A program made the position numbers and the translations under genes. Shown piece after piece: positions 6,784 through 15,971 of a stretch of 49,587 nt of DNA. Under the pieces are notes generated by a model. That model did not search any database. It saw only the letters and a list, made by a program, of their open reading frames with translations, and was not told the origin of the DNA. The stretch lies in contig JAJZHE010000004.1 of NCBI GenBank assembly GCA_021804655.1, forward strand, positions 1-49,587, written 5' to 3'. Within the stretch, counting starts at the first letter, position 1. Each line of letters begins with the position of its first letter. The stretch comes from Acidobacteriota bacterium. Its GTDB lineage: Bacteria; Acidobacteriota; Terriglobia; Terriglobales; Acidobacteriaceae.

Positions 6784-9700
6784 TTGAGAAAATTATCGAT
6801 TGGAGCAGCAGAAACAGGTTTTTCATCTTCCTGGGGTTGTTCTTTGTGGTTGCCTGGGGAATCTGGGCGCTCAAAAATACGCCGCTTGACGCTATTCCGG
6901 ATTTATCAGACAAACAGGTCATTGTTTTTACTGAATGGCAAGGGCGCAGTCCCGATCTTGTCGAAGACCAGGTGACCTATCCCATTGTGACGGCGTTGAT
7001 CTCCGCGCCTCACGTCAAGGTCGTACGCGGTTATTCGTTCTTTGGTCTCTCGTTCGTCTACGTCATCTTCGACGATAATACCGATCTCTATTGGGCGCGC
7101 TCGCGCGTCGTCGAATACATGCAGGGTGTGCGGGGCAACCTTCCTGCAGGCGTCACGCCAACGCTCGGACCGGACGCAACAGGTGTCGGCTGGGTGTACA
7201 TGTATGCTCTGGTTGATAAGACCGGTCAGCACGACCTCTCCCAGTTGCGAAGTCTTCAGGATTGGACCGTGCGCTACGCGGTCGCCAGCGTACCAGGGGT
7301 CTCTGAGGTGGCCGGCATCGGCGGCTTTGTCAAGCAGTACCAAGTGGACATCAACCCCGATTCGCTGCTTGCTTACCATCTCGCCATCAATCGCGTGATC
7401 GAGGCCATTCGCCAGAGCAACAACGATGTGGGTGGGCGGGTCGTGGAGTATACCGGCCGCGAGTATATGGTGCGTGGACTCGGTTACATCAAGTCGGTCG
7501 CCGACCTTCAAAAGGTGGTCGTCGGCACCAATGGAGACGGCACGCCCATCTACCTGCGTGACGTGGCGGATGTCCATCTCGGTCCGGACATGCGGCGCGG
7601 CCTGGCCGAGTTCAATGGCGAAGGACAGGTTGCCGGGGGAATCGTGGTTGCGCGCTACGGTGAAAACGCGCTGACCCTCATCGGCCGTGTCAAACGAGAG
7701 ATCGACCAGATCAAGGGTTCACTACCCAAAGGCGTGGATATTGTGCCGGTCTACGACCGATCGCAATTGATTCTGCGCTCGATCGCGACGCTCAGGGAGA
7801 AGCTGATCGAAGAAATGGTCATCGTCAGCATCGTCTGCCTGATCTTCCTCTTCCATGTGCGTAGCGCGCTGGTTGCGATTCTGACGCTTCCTGTCGCCAT
7901 TCTCATGATGTTTATCGCGATGTATTACATCCATCTCAATTCGAACATCATGTCGCTGAGCGGCATCGCCATCGCCATCGGCGCCATGGTCGACGGCGCC
8001 ATTGTGATGATCGAGAACGCCCACAAACACCTTGAAAAATGGGAAACGGGAGGCAAGAAGGAAGACCGCAACGAAGTGATCCTCGCCGCCGCCAAAGAAG
8101 TTGGCAAGCCGCTCTTCTTCTCCATGCTCATTATTGCTGTTTCGTTCATTCCGGTCTTCTCGCTCCAGGCGCAGGAGGGGCGGTTGTTCAAACCGCTGGC
8201 CTACACCAAGACCTTTTCCATGCTCTTTGCCTCGCTGCTTTCTGTCACGCTGGTGCCGGTGCTGATGACGCTCTTTATTCGCGGCAAGATCGCGCCGGAA
8301 CATAAGAATCCGGTGAATCGCTTCTTGATCTGGGTGTACAAGCCATTTGTGTACCTGGCCCTGAAGTTCCCCAAAACCGTAATTCTTCTGGCTCTGGCCG
8401 CCCTGGCCATCACCGTTCTTCCTGTTCGCCGTCTTGGATCGGAGTTCATGCCGCCTTTGTACGAAGGCAGCCTGCTTTATATGCCCAGCGGACTTCCCGG
8501 GCAGTCGATCACTCAGACGATTGCAGCGACACAGCTTGAAGACAAGATCATCGAGCAGTTCCCCGAAGTGGTTTCCGTCTTCGGCAAAGGAGGGCGGGCA
8601 CGCACCTCCACCGATCCGGCTCCGCTCGAAATGGGCGAAGCCACGATTGTTCTGAAGCCGGAAGAACAGTGGCCAAAGGGTATGACCCCGGAGAGGCTGA
8701 TCAGCCAGATGGATGCGGCAATGCACATCCCGGGTGTTTCCAACTCATGGACGATGCCGATCAAAGGCAGGACCGATATGCTTTCAACCGGCATTCGCAC
8801 CCCTGTTGGCGTCAAGGTCTTCGGGCCGGATCTAGCTGTGATCCAGAACATCGGAGAGCAGATCGAAGATGCGCTGCGCAATCTGCCCGGCAGCCGGAAT
8901 GTCTACGCAGAGCGCGCGGCCAGCGGCTATTATCTGGACTTCAAAATCAACCGCGATGCAATTGCCCGTTATGGACTTACGGTGGCCGACGTAGAAGACG
9001 TCATTGAAACCGCTATCGGCGGTACGAGCGTCAGCACCACCATCGAAGGCCGCGAACGTTATCCCGTGGACGTGCGTTATCTGCGCGATTTCCGAACCGA
9101 TCTCCAGGCGCTCGACAGGGTGCTGGTTGCAACTCCGGGCGGGGCGCAGGTGCCGATTACCCAACTCGCGGATATCCGAGTAACCATGGGTCCGCCTGTC
9201 ATCAAGACGGAAGGTGCGATTCCCGTGGGCTATGTTTACGTCGATGTGGCGGGCGTGGACATTGGCACCTATGTCCACAAGGCAATGCAGGTTGTCCATC
9301 AGAAGGTCAAGCTGCCGCCAGGGTACTACCTCAACTGGAGCGGCCAGTGGGAGTACATGGAACACGCGAAGCAGACGCTTAAGTACGTCGTTCCGCTCAC
9401 GCTGCTGATTATCCTGGTGCTGCTTTACACCAATTTTCACTCCTTCGCCAAGACCATGATTGTCATGCTCTCACTGCCATTTGCGCTGATCGGAGGATTC
9501 TGGCTGCTATATCTGCTCAGTTACAACACAAGCGTCGCGGTGTGGATTGGGTTCATCGCCCTGGCCGGCGTCGCCGCCGAAACGGGCGTGGTCATGATCG
9601 TCTACCTCGACGAAGTCTATGACCGCCGCCGCGCGGAAGGGACCATGCTCACGCACCGCGATCTGTACGATGCCATTATCGAGGGCGCGGTGATGCGCGT

Positions 9701-9923
9701 TCGTCCCAAAATGATGACCGTTACGGCCATCATCGCTGGCCTGCTTCCCATCATGTGGAGCCACGGCACCGGCGCCGATGTCATGAAGCGCATTGCCGCT
9801 CCCATGGTGGGCGGCATGGTGACATCGACCATCCTGACGCTGATCGTGATCCCGGTAATCTACGAGATGTGGCGCGGCTGGCAGATGCGGCATGAGCGCC
9901 GTGCCGAGGTGAGTCATGCCTGA
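6780..9923 (+). CDS. cusA: Heavy-metal efflux RND pump, CusA-like
   Basis: 1047 residues from ATG 6780, which overlaps the previous stop (ATGA); an upstream in-frame start would extend through that gene. Length equals E. coli CusA. It starts with MIEKIIDWSSRNRFF and DAIPDLSDKQVIV, has the RND transmembrane signature GAMVDGAIVMIENAHKHLE, and keeps Met in APLEMGE and TDMLSTGI, contexts that match known copper-coordinating Met residues of CusA. Twelve transmembrane helices and two large periplasmic loops are evident. It is the proton-driven inner-membrane pump exporting Cu(I)/Ag(I). It ends the operon, followed by a degenerate copy of the window's intergenic repeat. Confidence 0.93.
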   Translation: MIEKIIDWSSRNRFFIFLGLFFVVAWGIWALKNTPLDAIPDLSDKQVIVFTEWQGRSPDLVEDQVTYPIVTALISAPHVKVVRGYSFFGLSFVYVIFDDNTDLYWARSRVVEYMQGVRGNLPAGVTPTLGPDATGVGWVYMYALVDKTGQHDLSQLRSLQDWTVRYAVASVPGVSEVAGIGGFVKQYQVDINPDSLLAYHLAINRVIEAIRQSNNDVGGRVVEYTGREYMVRGLGYIKSVADLQKVVVGTNGDGTPIYLRDVADVHLGPDMRRGLAEFNGEGQVAGGIVVARYGENALTLIGRVKREIDQIKGSLPKGVDIVPVYDRSQLILRSIATLREKLIEEMVIVSIVCLIFLFHVRSALVAILTLPVAILMMFIAMYYIHLNSNIMSLSGIAIAIGAMVDGAIVMIENAHKHLEKWETGGKKEDRNEVILAAAKEVGKPLFFSMLIIAVSFIPVFSLQAQEGRLFKPLAYTKTFSMLFASLLSVTLVPVLMTLFIRGKIAPEHKNPVNRFLIWVYKPFVYLALKFPKTVILLALAALAITVLPVRRLGSEFMPPLYEGSLLYMPSGLPGQSITQTIAATQLEDKIIEQFPEVVSVFGKGGRARTSTDPAPLEMGEATIVLKPEEQWPKGMTPERLISQMDAAMHIPGVSNSWTMPIKGRTDMLSTGIRTPVGVKVFGPDLAVIQNIGEQIEDALRNLPGSRNVYAERAASGYYLDFKINRDAIARYGLTVADVEDVIETAIGGTSVSTTIEGRERYPVDVRYLRDFRTDLQALDRVLVATPGGAQVPITQLADIRVTMGPPVIKTEGAIPVGYVYVDVAGVDIGTYVHKAMQVVHQKVKLPPGYYLNWSGQWEYMEHAKQTLKYVVPLTLLIILVLLYTNFHSFAKTMIVMLSLPFALIGGFWLLYLLSYNTSVAVWIGFIALAGVAAETGVVMIVYLDEVYDRRRAEGTMLTHRDLYDAIIEGAVMRVRPKMMTVTAIIAGLLPIMWSHGTGADVMKRIAAPMVGGMVTSTILTLIVIPVIYEMWRGWQMRHERRAEVSHA

Positions 9924-9930
9924 AACACAA

Positions 9931-10100
9931 GGGGAATGACAAACAGAAGAGGCAAGGGCAGGAACAATGACAAAGGCAGAAGCAGATTCTCTGCGGGAAG
10001 GCCGACAAGAAAGGCAGAAACAAATACAAAGGCAAAGAAAGACAGCGGCAACGAGACGAGCGCGGAGGCGGGAACGGAGAGCGGCAGAGGAACGGGGCGC
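9931..10100 (+). repeat. Intergenic repeat, degenerate copy (copy A)
   Basis: Eight bases after cusA begins GGGAATGACAAAC followed by purine-rich AAGGGCAGG-like units. A second hairpin form, GATTCTCTGCGGGAA then GGCCGACAA, lies near 9979-10004 and recurs at 23343-23368. The CATTGCATGCAG head module is absent. See the family description in the findings. Confidence 0.6.
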
Positions 10101-10143
10101 ATAAGTTTCGTTCTTTCTTCGCCTTTCAGGGTAGACTGGGGTT

Positions 10144-12135
10144 ATGGATTTTCAGTTGCAGACGACTTATGAGCCGCGTGGCGACCAGCCGCGCGCGATC
10201 GAAGAGCTGGTGAGCGGGTTGGCGGCGGGCGAGCAGCACCAGGTGCTGCTGGGCGTCACCGGGTCGGGTAAGACGTTCACGATGGCCAAGGTGATTGAGG
10301 CGGTGAATCGTCCGGCGCTGATTCTGGCGCATAACAAAACTCTGGCCGCGCAGCTTTACAACGAATTCCGGCAGTTTTTTCCAGGCAATGCGGTCGAGTA
10401 TTTTGTGAGCTACTACGACTATTACCAGCCGGAGGCGTATGTGCCGGCGGGAGACCTCTACATCGAAAAAGAAGCGACGGTGAACGAGGAGCTGGACAAG
10501 ATGCGGCTGGCGGCGACGCGGTCGCTCTTTGAGCGGCGGGATGCGATTATCGTCAGCTCGGTGAGCTGCATCTACGGACTCGGCTCGCCGGAGGCTTACT
10601 ACGGGATGCTGCTGCTGCTGGAGCAGGGGCAGCGCATCAGTCGGCAGGATATTGTGCGGCGGCTGGTGGAGATTCTGTATGAGCGGAACGATGTGGATTT
10701 TCGGCGTGGGACATTTCGCGTGCGCGGAGATGTGATCGAGGTTTTTCCCACGTATGACGAGAGCGCATTCCGAATTGAGTTGTTTGGCGACGAGATCGAG
10801 ACGCTGGCGCAGATCGATCCTCTTTTCGGCACGGTGAAACAGAAGTATGCGCGGCTGCCGATCTATCCGAAGAGCCATTATGTTGTGCAGCCGGAGCGGA
10901 AGGCGCAGGCGATCGACAGCATTGTGGCGGAGCTGACGGAGTGGGAGGCGCAACTGGAAAAAGAGGGACGAATGGTGGAGGCGCAGCGGATTCACCAGCG
11001 CGTGCGCTTTGACCTGGAGATGATCAAGTCGATGGGCTATTGCCACGGCATCGAGAACTACTCGCGACATTTCTCCGGACGGCTGCCGGGCGAGCCACCT
11101 CCGACGCTGCTGGATTATTTTCCGCGCGACTTCCTGGTCTTCATCGACGAGTCGCACGTGACGATGCCGCAGGTGCATGGAATGTGGCACGGCGACCGGA
11201 GCCGCAAGCAGACGCTGGTGGACTACGGCTTTCGGCTGCCGTCGGCGATGGACAACCGTCCGCTGCGCTTTGAGGAATTTGAGCGGCGCGTGAACCAGTT
11301 GATCTACGTTTCGGCGACGCCGGGACCGTATGAGTTGACGAAGGCAGCGGGCGTGGTGGTGGAGCAGGTGATTCGCCCGACGGGACTGGTGGACCCGGAG
11401 GTGGAGGTTCGTCCGGTAAAAGGCCAGATCGACGACCTGCTGGGCGAGATTCGCGCACGAGCCAAGCGTAACGAGCGCGTGCTGGTGACGACGCTGACGA
11501 AGCGCATGTCGGAGGACCTGGCGGGCTACTACACCGAGGTCGGCGTGCGCTGCCGCTATATGCACTCGGAGATTGAGACGCTGGAGCGGGTGAAGATTCT
11601 GGCCGGGCTGCGCAAGGGCGAGTACGACGTGCTGATCGGCATCAACCTGCTGCGCGAAGGACTGGACCTGCCGGAGGTTTCGCTGGTGGCGATTCTGGAC
11701 GCGGACAAGGAGGGATTCCTGCGTTCGACGGGTGCAATGATCCAGACGATCGGACGGGCGGCGCGCAATGTGGAGGGTCGCGCGATTCTGTATGCCGACC
11801 GCATGACGGACTCGATGAAGCGAGCCATCGAGGAGACCGAGCGGCGGCGGACGATCCAGCGAGCATACAACGAAGAGCACGGCATCGTGCCTCAATCGAT
11901 TTTGAAGAGCCTGGACGCGGGGTTGGCGGCGATTCTGAAGGCCGAGTACGGCGATCCGGTCGAGATCGCCCCCGAGGAACAGACGGCGTTTGCCAGCCAG
12001 ACAGAGTTGGACGCATACCTGTCCGGGCTGGAAGAACAGATGCGCGAGGCGGCAAAGCGGTTTGAGTTTGAAAAAGCGGCGAAGCTGCGCGACACACTGA
12101 AGGAACTGCGGGAAAAGGAATTCCTCTTCGGCTGA
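10144..12135 (+). CDS. uvrB: Excinuclease ABC subunit B
   Basis: 663 residues, normal UvrB length. The Walker A motif GVTGSGKT is at residues 37-44, the damage-probing beta-hairpin [12 protein letters not shown] near 92-103, DESH near 338, the helicase motifs (including QTIGRAARN) in the second half, and a C-terminal UVR domain (about 625-660) that contacts UvrC. UvrB loads at lesions with UvrA, opens the strands and recruits UvrC. The gene appears monocistronic. TAGACT seven bases before ATG could be a -10 box for a very short leader, though GGGG near the start can also serve as a ribosome site. No LexA-like box was recognised upstream. Confidence 0.97.
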   Translation: MDFQLQTTYEPRGDQPRAIEELVSGLAAGEQHQVLLGVTGSGKTFTMAKVIEAVNRPALILAHNKTLAAQLYNEFRQFFPGNAVEYFVSYYDYYQPEAYVPAGDLYIEKEATVNEELDKMRLAATRSLFERRDAIIVSSVSCIYGLGSPEAYYGMLLLLEQGQRISRQDIVRRLVEILYERNDVDFRRGTFRVRGDVIEVFPTYDESAFRIELFGDEIETLAQIDPLFGTVKQKYARLPIYPKSHYVVQPERKAQAIDSIVAELTEWEAQLEKEGRMVEAQRIHQRVRFDLEMIKSMGYCHGIENYSRHFSGRLPGEPPPTLLDYFPRDFLVFIDESHVTMPQVHGMWHGDRSRKQTLVDYGFRLPSAMDNRPLRFEEFERRVNQLIYVSATPGPYELTKAAGVVVEQVIRPTGLVDPEVEVRPVKGQIDDLLGEIRARAKRNERVLVTTLTKRMSEDLAGYYTEVGVRCRYMHSEIETLERVKILAGLRKGEYDVLIGINLLREGLDLPEVSLVAILDADKEGFLRSTGAMIQTIGRAARNVEGRAILYADRMTDSMKRAIEETERRRTIQRAYNEEHGIVPQSILKSLDAGLAAILKAEYGDPVEIAPEEQTAFASQTELDAYLSGLEEQMREAAKRFEFEKAAKLRDTLKELREKEFLFG

Positions 12136-12139
12136 AGGG

Positions 12140-12320
12140 GCATTGCATGCAGCGGCTGCGCGTTCGCGCAGGGGCGCTCCCGTTGGTCGCGGGCTGGCGG
12201 TGATGGAGATTGCCGGTGAGAAGCAGATTCCCTTCGGGAATGACAACCAAGATCAGTCAAGCAAGGGCAATAGCAATCGCAAGGGCAACTGCAATCGCAA
12301 GGGCAATGGCAGGGGAGGTT
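12140..12320 (+). repeat. Intergenic repeat, full copy (copy B)
   Basis: Head module GCATTGCATGCAGCGG starts five bases after the uvrB stop, followed by CGCGTTCGCGCA, GCGCTCCCGTTGGTCGCG, the palindromic core GCAGATTCCCTTCGGGAATG (12223-12242) and TGACAA, then purine-rich units (AAGGGCAATAGCAATCGC and similar). Confidence 0.8.
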
Positions 12321-12322
12321 TA

Positions 12323-12337
12323 CAAGAGTGACTCTTG
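12323..12337. promoter_or_regulatory. Perfect inverted repeat upstream of the pseudo-receiver gene
   Basis: CAAGAGT-G-ACTCTTG is a perfect 15-bp palindrome at the end of repeat copy B, about 135 bp before the next gene. It may be an operator or part of a hairpin; no regulator is known. The remaining bases up to 12470 show nothing else recognisable. Confidence 0.35.
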
Positions 12338-12470
12338 CTGGTGTCTCTTGTATGTGACTTGGGTGTAAGCAGCGGATCGAGGGAGCTGCGAGGCTTGAGG
12401 CAACCTGCGGACGTGAGCCGTCATCCTACGGGTGAGTTCGACGATTCCGGCGGAAGGTTGGAGAGTTGGC

Positions 12471-12881
12471 GTGCTGAAGCTGATTCGGTCCAAGTTGAAC
12501 ATGGCGGTTATCTTACTGGTTGACGAAAATCCGCTGCGAGCCTCGATGCGCCAGCGGTTGCTGGAGCGTGCGACGCCGGATGTGATCCGCGTAAGCAGCC
12601 CTGCCGAAGCGTTGTGCATGGTAGAGTCGGAGGACTTTTCCCGTGCGCTGCGACTGGTGGTGACGAGCAGCCGGGTTTCGGGGATCAGTAGTCCTGAGTT
12701 TGTGCTGGAGTTGCGGGCGAGGATGCCGGAGGTTCCTGTGCTGGTGTTGACGGAAAGCGCCGAAAAGCCGGTAGAGCGACAGGAAGTGGACGGCATTTTC
12801 TTTATGAGCGCGAACTCACCGGAAGAGCTGCGGACGACGGTGGATGGACTGCTGCACAGCCGATCACGACAGACGGCTTGA
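12471..12881 (+). CDS. Degenerate response-regulator receiver-like protein
   Basis: About 136 residues from GTG 12471, chosen because GGAGAG lies five bases before it; ATG 12501 (MAVILLVDEN) and ATG 12432 are alternatives. The sequence follows the receiver fold: ILLVDENPLRASMRQRL at the start, a VVTSS strand end, PEVPVLVLTES, then GIFFMSANSPEELRTTVDGLL. The phosphoacceptor Asp after the third strand is replaced by VVTSS, so it probably cannot be phosphorylated and would be a pseudo-receiver. No output domain or kinase gene is adjacent. Its partner is unknown. Confidence 0.55.
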   Translation: MLKLIRSKLNMAVILLVDENPLRASMRQRLLERATPDVIRVSSPAEALCMVESEDFSRALRLVVTSSRVSGISSPEFVLELRARMPEVPVLVLTESAEKPVERQEVDGIFFMSANSPEELRTTVDGLLHSRSRQTA

Positions 12882-13098
12882 CGGTGGACGATTCCCTTCC
12901 CTTTTTCTTTTCAGCAAACAATCCACAAGCAATGATGTCTCGACCGAAGGATGGATTCGCGGTCGCGACACAGCGGCATACCATCTGAAGAGATAGACAT
13001 GCGGCAATGATTGCCCGCGCCGAGGCTGGGTGCGACAATCGTAGGGGATACGGACGCGCTGGCGGGCTGAAGAAGCTTTCCGCAGGGGATCAATAGAG

Positions 13099-15174
13099 AT
13101 GGCTGCATTTGGAAGTTTTGCGCTGCTGATTGCGCTGATTCTGGCGGTGTATAACCTGTTTGCCGGAGGCGTGGGGCTGCGATTACAGGCGGTGGGCGGT
13201 GGCGCGACACGCGTGGCTCCGGAGCGGTTGCTGGAGACGGCGCGGCGAGCGGGGATTGCGGGATTTGCAGCGGTGACGGCGGCGGCGTTTGCGCTGGTGT
13301 GGTCGGTCTTTCACAACGACTTCACGCTGGAGTACATTGTCGAGCACTCGAATATCGCGCTGCCGTCGGCGTACAAGTTTGCCGCGCTGTGGAGCGGGCA
13401 GGAGGGATCGCTGCTGCTGTGGTGCTGGCTGCTGGCGACCTACGGTTTTGTGCTGCGGCTGACGGATGGGGAAGACAAGCGGCTGCACGCGTATGCGGGA
13501 ACGATTCTGGCCGGGGTGCAGGTGTTTTTCCTGATCCTGGTGAACTTTGTGGCAATGCCGTTTTCGCTGGTGCGCGGCGGCGTGGCTCCGCCGGATGGAA
13601 ACGGATTGAATCCACTGTTGCAGTATCCGGAGATGGTGATCCATCCGCCGATGCTGTATCTGGGATATGTGGGATTCACGGTGCCGTTTGCGTTTGCTCT
13701 GGGCGCGCTGATGATGAGGTATCCGGGCGAGAAGTGGATTCACATCACGCGTCGCTGGACGATGTTCACGTGGATGTTTCTGACAATTGGAATTTTCCTG
13801 GGCATGCACTGGGCGTATGCGGTGCTGGGCTGGGGTGGATACTGGGGCTGGGATCCGGTGGAGAATGCTTCGCTGATGCCGTGGCTGACGGGGACGGCGT
13901 TTCTGCATTCGGTGATGATGCAGGAGAAGCGCGGGATGATGAAGAGCTGGAATGTGTGGCTGATCTTCTCGACGTTTCTGCTGTCGATTCTGGGCACGCT
14001 GCTGACGCGCGGCGGGCTGGTGAGCAGCGTGCATGCGTTTGCACAGTCGTCGATCGGGACGTGGTTTGTGGTCTTCCTGGGGATTGTGCTGGCGGTGTGC
14101 GCGTTCACGTACATCGTGCAGAAGGATCACCTGAAGACCGAGCATCAGATTGAGTCGCTGGTGAGCCGGGAGTCGAGTTTTCTCTTCAACAATCTGGTGC
14201 TGCTGGCGGCGTGTTTCACGATTCTGTGGGGAACGCTGTATCCGGTGCTTTCCGAGTATGTGGACGGGACGAAGAAGACGGTCTCCGGCGCGTACTACAG
14301 TCACGTGATGGTGCCGATTGGGGTCTTTCTGCTGCTGCTGACGGGGGTGGGGCCGCTGCTGGCGTGGCGCGCTTCTTCGCTGAAGAGCATGCGGAGAAAT
14401 TTTGTGTGGCCCGTGGTCGCGTTCTGGGTGGCATTGATCGGGTGCATGGTGGCGGGCGTGAAGGTGTGGGGCGATGAAGGCGTCTTCTACGCGGCGGTGA
14501 CGTGGTCGCTGGCGGCGGCGGTGACGACGGCGATCGTCTCGGAGTTTGTGCGCGGCGCGATGGTGCTGCATCGGCAGACGGGCAGGAATCTGGCATCCTC
14601 GGCGGTGCTGCTGACGCGGCGCAATACGCGGCGTTATGGCGGGTATGTGGTGCATCTGGGTGTTGTGCTGATCTTCCTGGGCTTTGCCGGGTATGCGTTC
14701 AATCGCAGCGCAGAAAAAGAGATGCCGCCGGGCAGCGCGGTGACGGTGGGACCGTACCGGCTGGTGAACCTTGGGAATACCGAGGAGTCGAATGCGAACT
14801 ACGATACTGAGTTTGCACAGCTTGACGTGTATGAGCACGGGAAGAAGATTCTGGACCAGCCGATGGCGCCAGAGAAGCGCGTCTATCTGGTGAACGGGCA
14901 GCCGCAGACGATTGTGGCGAACCACTCGACGCTGCTGTGGGATTTGTATGTAGTCTACGAGGGCAAGAATCCGGATACGGGGATGCCGATCATCAAGGTG
15001 TTTCTGAATCCGCTGGTGAGCTGGATATGGATTGGGCTGGCGGTGACGGTCTTTGGCACGCTGCTGGCGTTGGTGCCGACGTTGCAGCCGGTGCGTGTGG
15101 CGGCAACGGTTCCAGTGGTCCATGCAAATTCGGACGGCCGTGCGACGGCGGGGGGTGAAGGATGGCCGTCATGA
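13099..15174 (+). CDS. ccmF: Cytochrome c maturation heme lyase subunit, CcmF/NrfE family
   Basis: 691 residues with about 14-15 transmembrane segments. The heme-handling WWD motif is clear (WGGYWGWDPVENASLMPWL, about residues 244-262) along with conserved His in the flanking helices. CcmF transfers heme to apocytochrome c at the outer face of the inner membrane, working with CcmH. ccmH overlaps its last 13 bases. Other ccm genes (A-E, G) are not in the window. A periplasmic C-terminal domain lies before the last helix (about 655-675). Confidence 0.92.
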   Translation: MAAFGSFALLIALILAVYNLFAGGVGLRLQAVGGGATRVAPERLLETARRAGIAGFAAVTAAAFALVWSVFHNDFTLEYIVEHSNIALPSAYKFAALWSGQEGSLLLWCWLLATYGFVLRLTDGEDKRLHAYAGTILAGVQVFFLILVNFVAMPFSLVRGGVAPPDGNGLNPLLQYPEMVIHPPMLYLGYVGFTVPFAFALGALMMRYPGEKWIHITRRWTMFTWMFLTIGIFLGMHWAYAVLGWGGYWGWDPVENASLMPWLTGTAFLHSVMMQEKRGMMKSWNVWLIFSTFLLSILGTLLTRGGLVSSVHAFAQSSIGTWFVVFLGIVLAVCAFTYIVQKDHLKTEHQIESLVSRESSFLFNNLVLLAACFTILWGTLYPVLSEYVDGTKKTVSGAYYSHVMVPIGVFLLLLTGVGPLLAWRASSLKSMRRNFVWPVVAFWVALIGCMVAGVKVWGDEGVFYAAVTWSLAAAVTTAIVSEFVRGAMVLHRQTGRNLASSAVLLTRRNTRRYGGYVVHLGVVLIFLGFAGYAFNRSAEKEMPPGSAVTVGPYRLVNLGNTEESNANYDTEFAQLDVYEHGKKILDQPMAPEKRVYLVNGQPQTIVANHSTLLWDLYVVYEGKNPDTGMPIIKVFLNPLVSWIWIGLAVTVFGTLLALVPTLQPVRVAATVPVVHANSDGRATAGGEGWPS

Positions 15175-15674
15175 AGCGAGGGATAAAGCTTTGGGGCAGG
15201 ACGCTGCTGGCGACCGTGGTGGTGGCCGTGTGCCTTTGCGCGACGGGTGCGACAGATCCCGGTGCGCGCTTCGACGATCTGGGGCACAAGATGATGTGTA
15301 CATGCGGGTGCAACCAGGTGTTGCTGGAGTGCAATCACGTAGGGTGCACGGTCTCTGGCGGAATGCGCGACGAACTGACGCGGGCAATTGCAGGCGGCCA
15401 GAACGACAGCCTGATCTTGCAGAGTTTTGTACAGGAGTATGGAGCGACGGTGCTGGCGGCTCCCACGACGCACGGACTGGATCTGTTGGCGTGGATCATG
15501 CCGTTTGCCGTCTCCTTGCTGGCGCTGGGGGGAACGATCTATCTGGTGCGGCACTGGGCGCGGCAACAACCGGCGCCGACGCAGGCGCGCACGCCGGAGG
15601 AAGCACAGGCGCTGGAGACGATGCGCGCGCGGATTCGGCGGGAGACGGGAACGCGGGAGGATGGGCAAGGATGA
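15162..15674 (+). CDS. ccmH: Cytochrome c maturation protein, CcmH-like with unusual Cys motif
   Basis: 170 residues: signal/anchor helix (about 10-28), a small thiol domain, and a transmembrane helix at about 107-126. CcmH normally carries LRCxxCQ and keeps apocytochrome thiols reduced. Here the region reads MMCTCGCNQVLLECNHVGC, with Cys at 46, 48, 50, 57 and 62, so the spacing differs from the classic motif. The rest (TRAIAGGQNDSLILQSFVQEYGATVLAAP) follows the CcmH pattern. It overlaps ccmF by 13 bp and the next gene by ATGA. Confidence 0.8.
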   Translation: MAVMKRGIKLWGRTLLATVVVAVCLCATGATDPGARFDDLGHKMMCTCGCNQVLLECNHVGCTVSGGMRDELTRAIAGGQNDSLILQSFVQEYGATVLAAPTTHGLDLLAWIMPFAVSLLALGGTIYLVRHWARQQPAPTQARTPEEAQALETMRARIRRETGTREDGQG

Positions 15675-15964
15675 CTCCGACAGATGGATTGATTGCGGGC
15701 GCAGTGCTGTTTGTGGCGCTGTTTGTCTATATTCTGTGGCCGGAAAAGATAGTGGTGGCGCAGCGGGAGAAGACGCGGCTGGACTTTCTGGAGGAGTGGA
15801 AAGAACAGCTGTATGCGAATCTGCGCGACCTGCACTTTGAGTATCAGGCGGGCAAGTATCCGCTGGAAGACTACGAAGAGCAACGTGCGCTGCTGGAGAA
15901 CGAAGCGGCGACAGTGCTGGCGGAGATGGAGATGCTGGAGCGTCTGGAGCAGGCGACAAGCTGA
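15671..15964 (+). CDS. Small membrane protein resembling CcmI N-terminus
   Basis: 97 residues from the ATG in the ATGA junction with ccmH. One transmembrane helix (about 6-24) is followed by an acidic, coiled-coil-prone cytoplasmic part (FLEEWKEQLYANLRDLHFEYQAGKYPLEDYEEQRALLENEAA). This helix-plus-coil layout is that of the N-terminal part of CcmI/CycH, which helps deliver apocytochrome c; the TPR part of full CcmI is missing. The coil also resembles the C-terminal tail of the next protein. Confidence 0.6.
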   Translation: MTPTDGLIAGAVLFVALFVYILWPEKIVVAQREKTRLDFLEEWKEQLYANLRDLHFEYQAGKYPLEDYEEQRALLENEAATVLAEMEMLERLEQATS

Positions 15965-15971
15965 GATTCGA

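Noticed and set aside
10126-12246. 706-residue ORF antisense to uvrB
   Set aside because: It is a shadow of uvrB in GC-rich DNA: Arg/His/Leu-rich, no domain, no ribosome site, and the sense strand encodes a fully recognisable protein.
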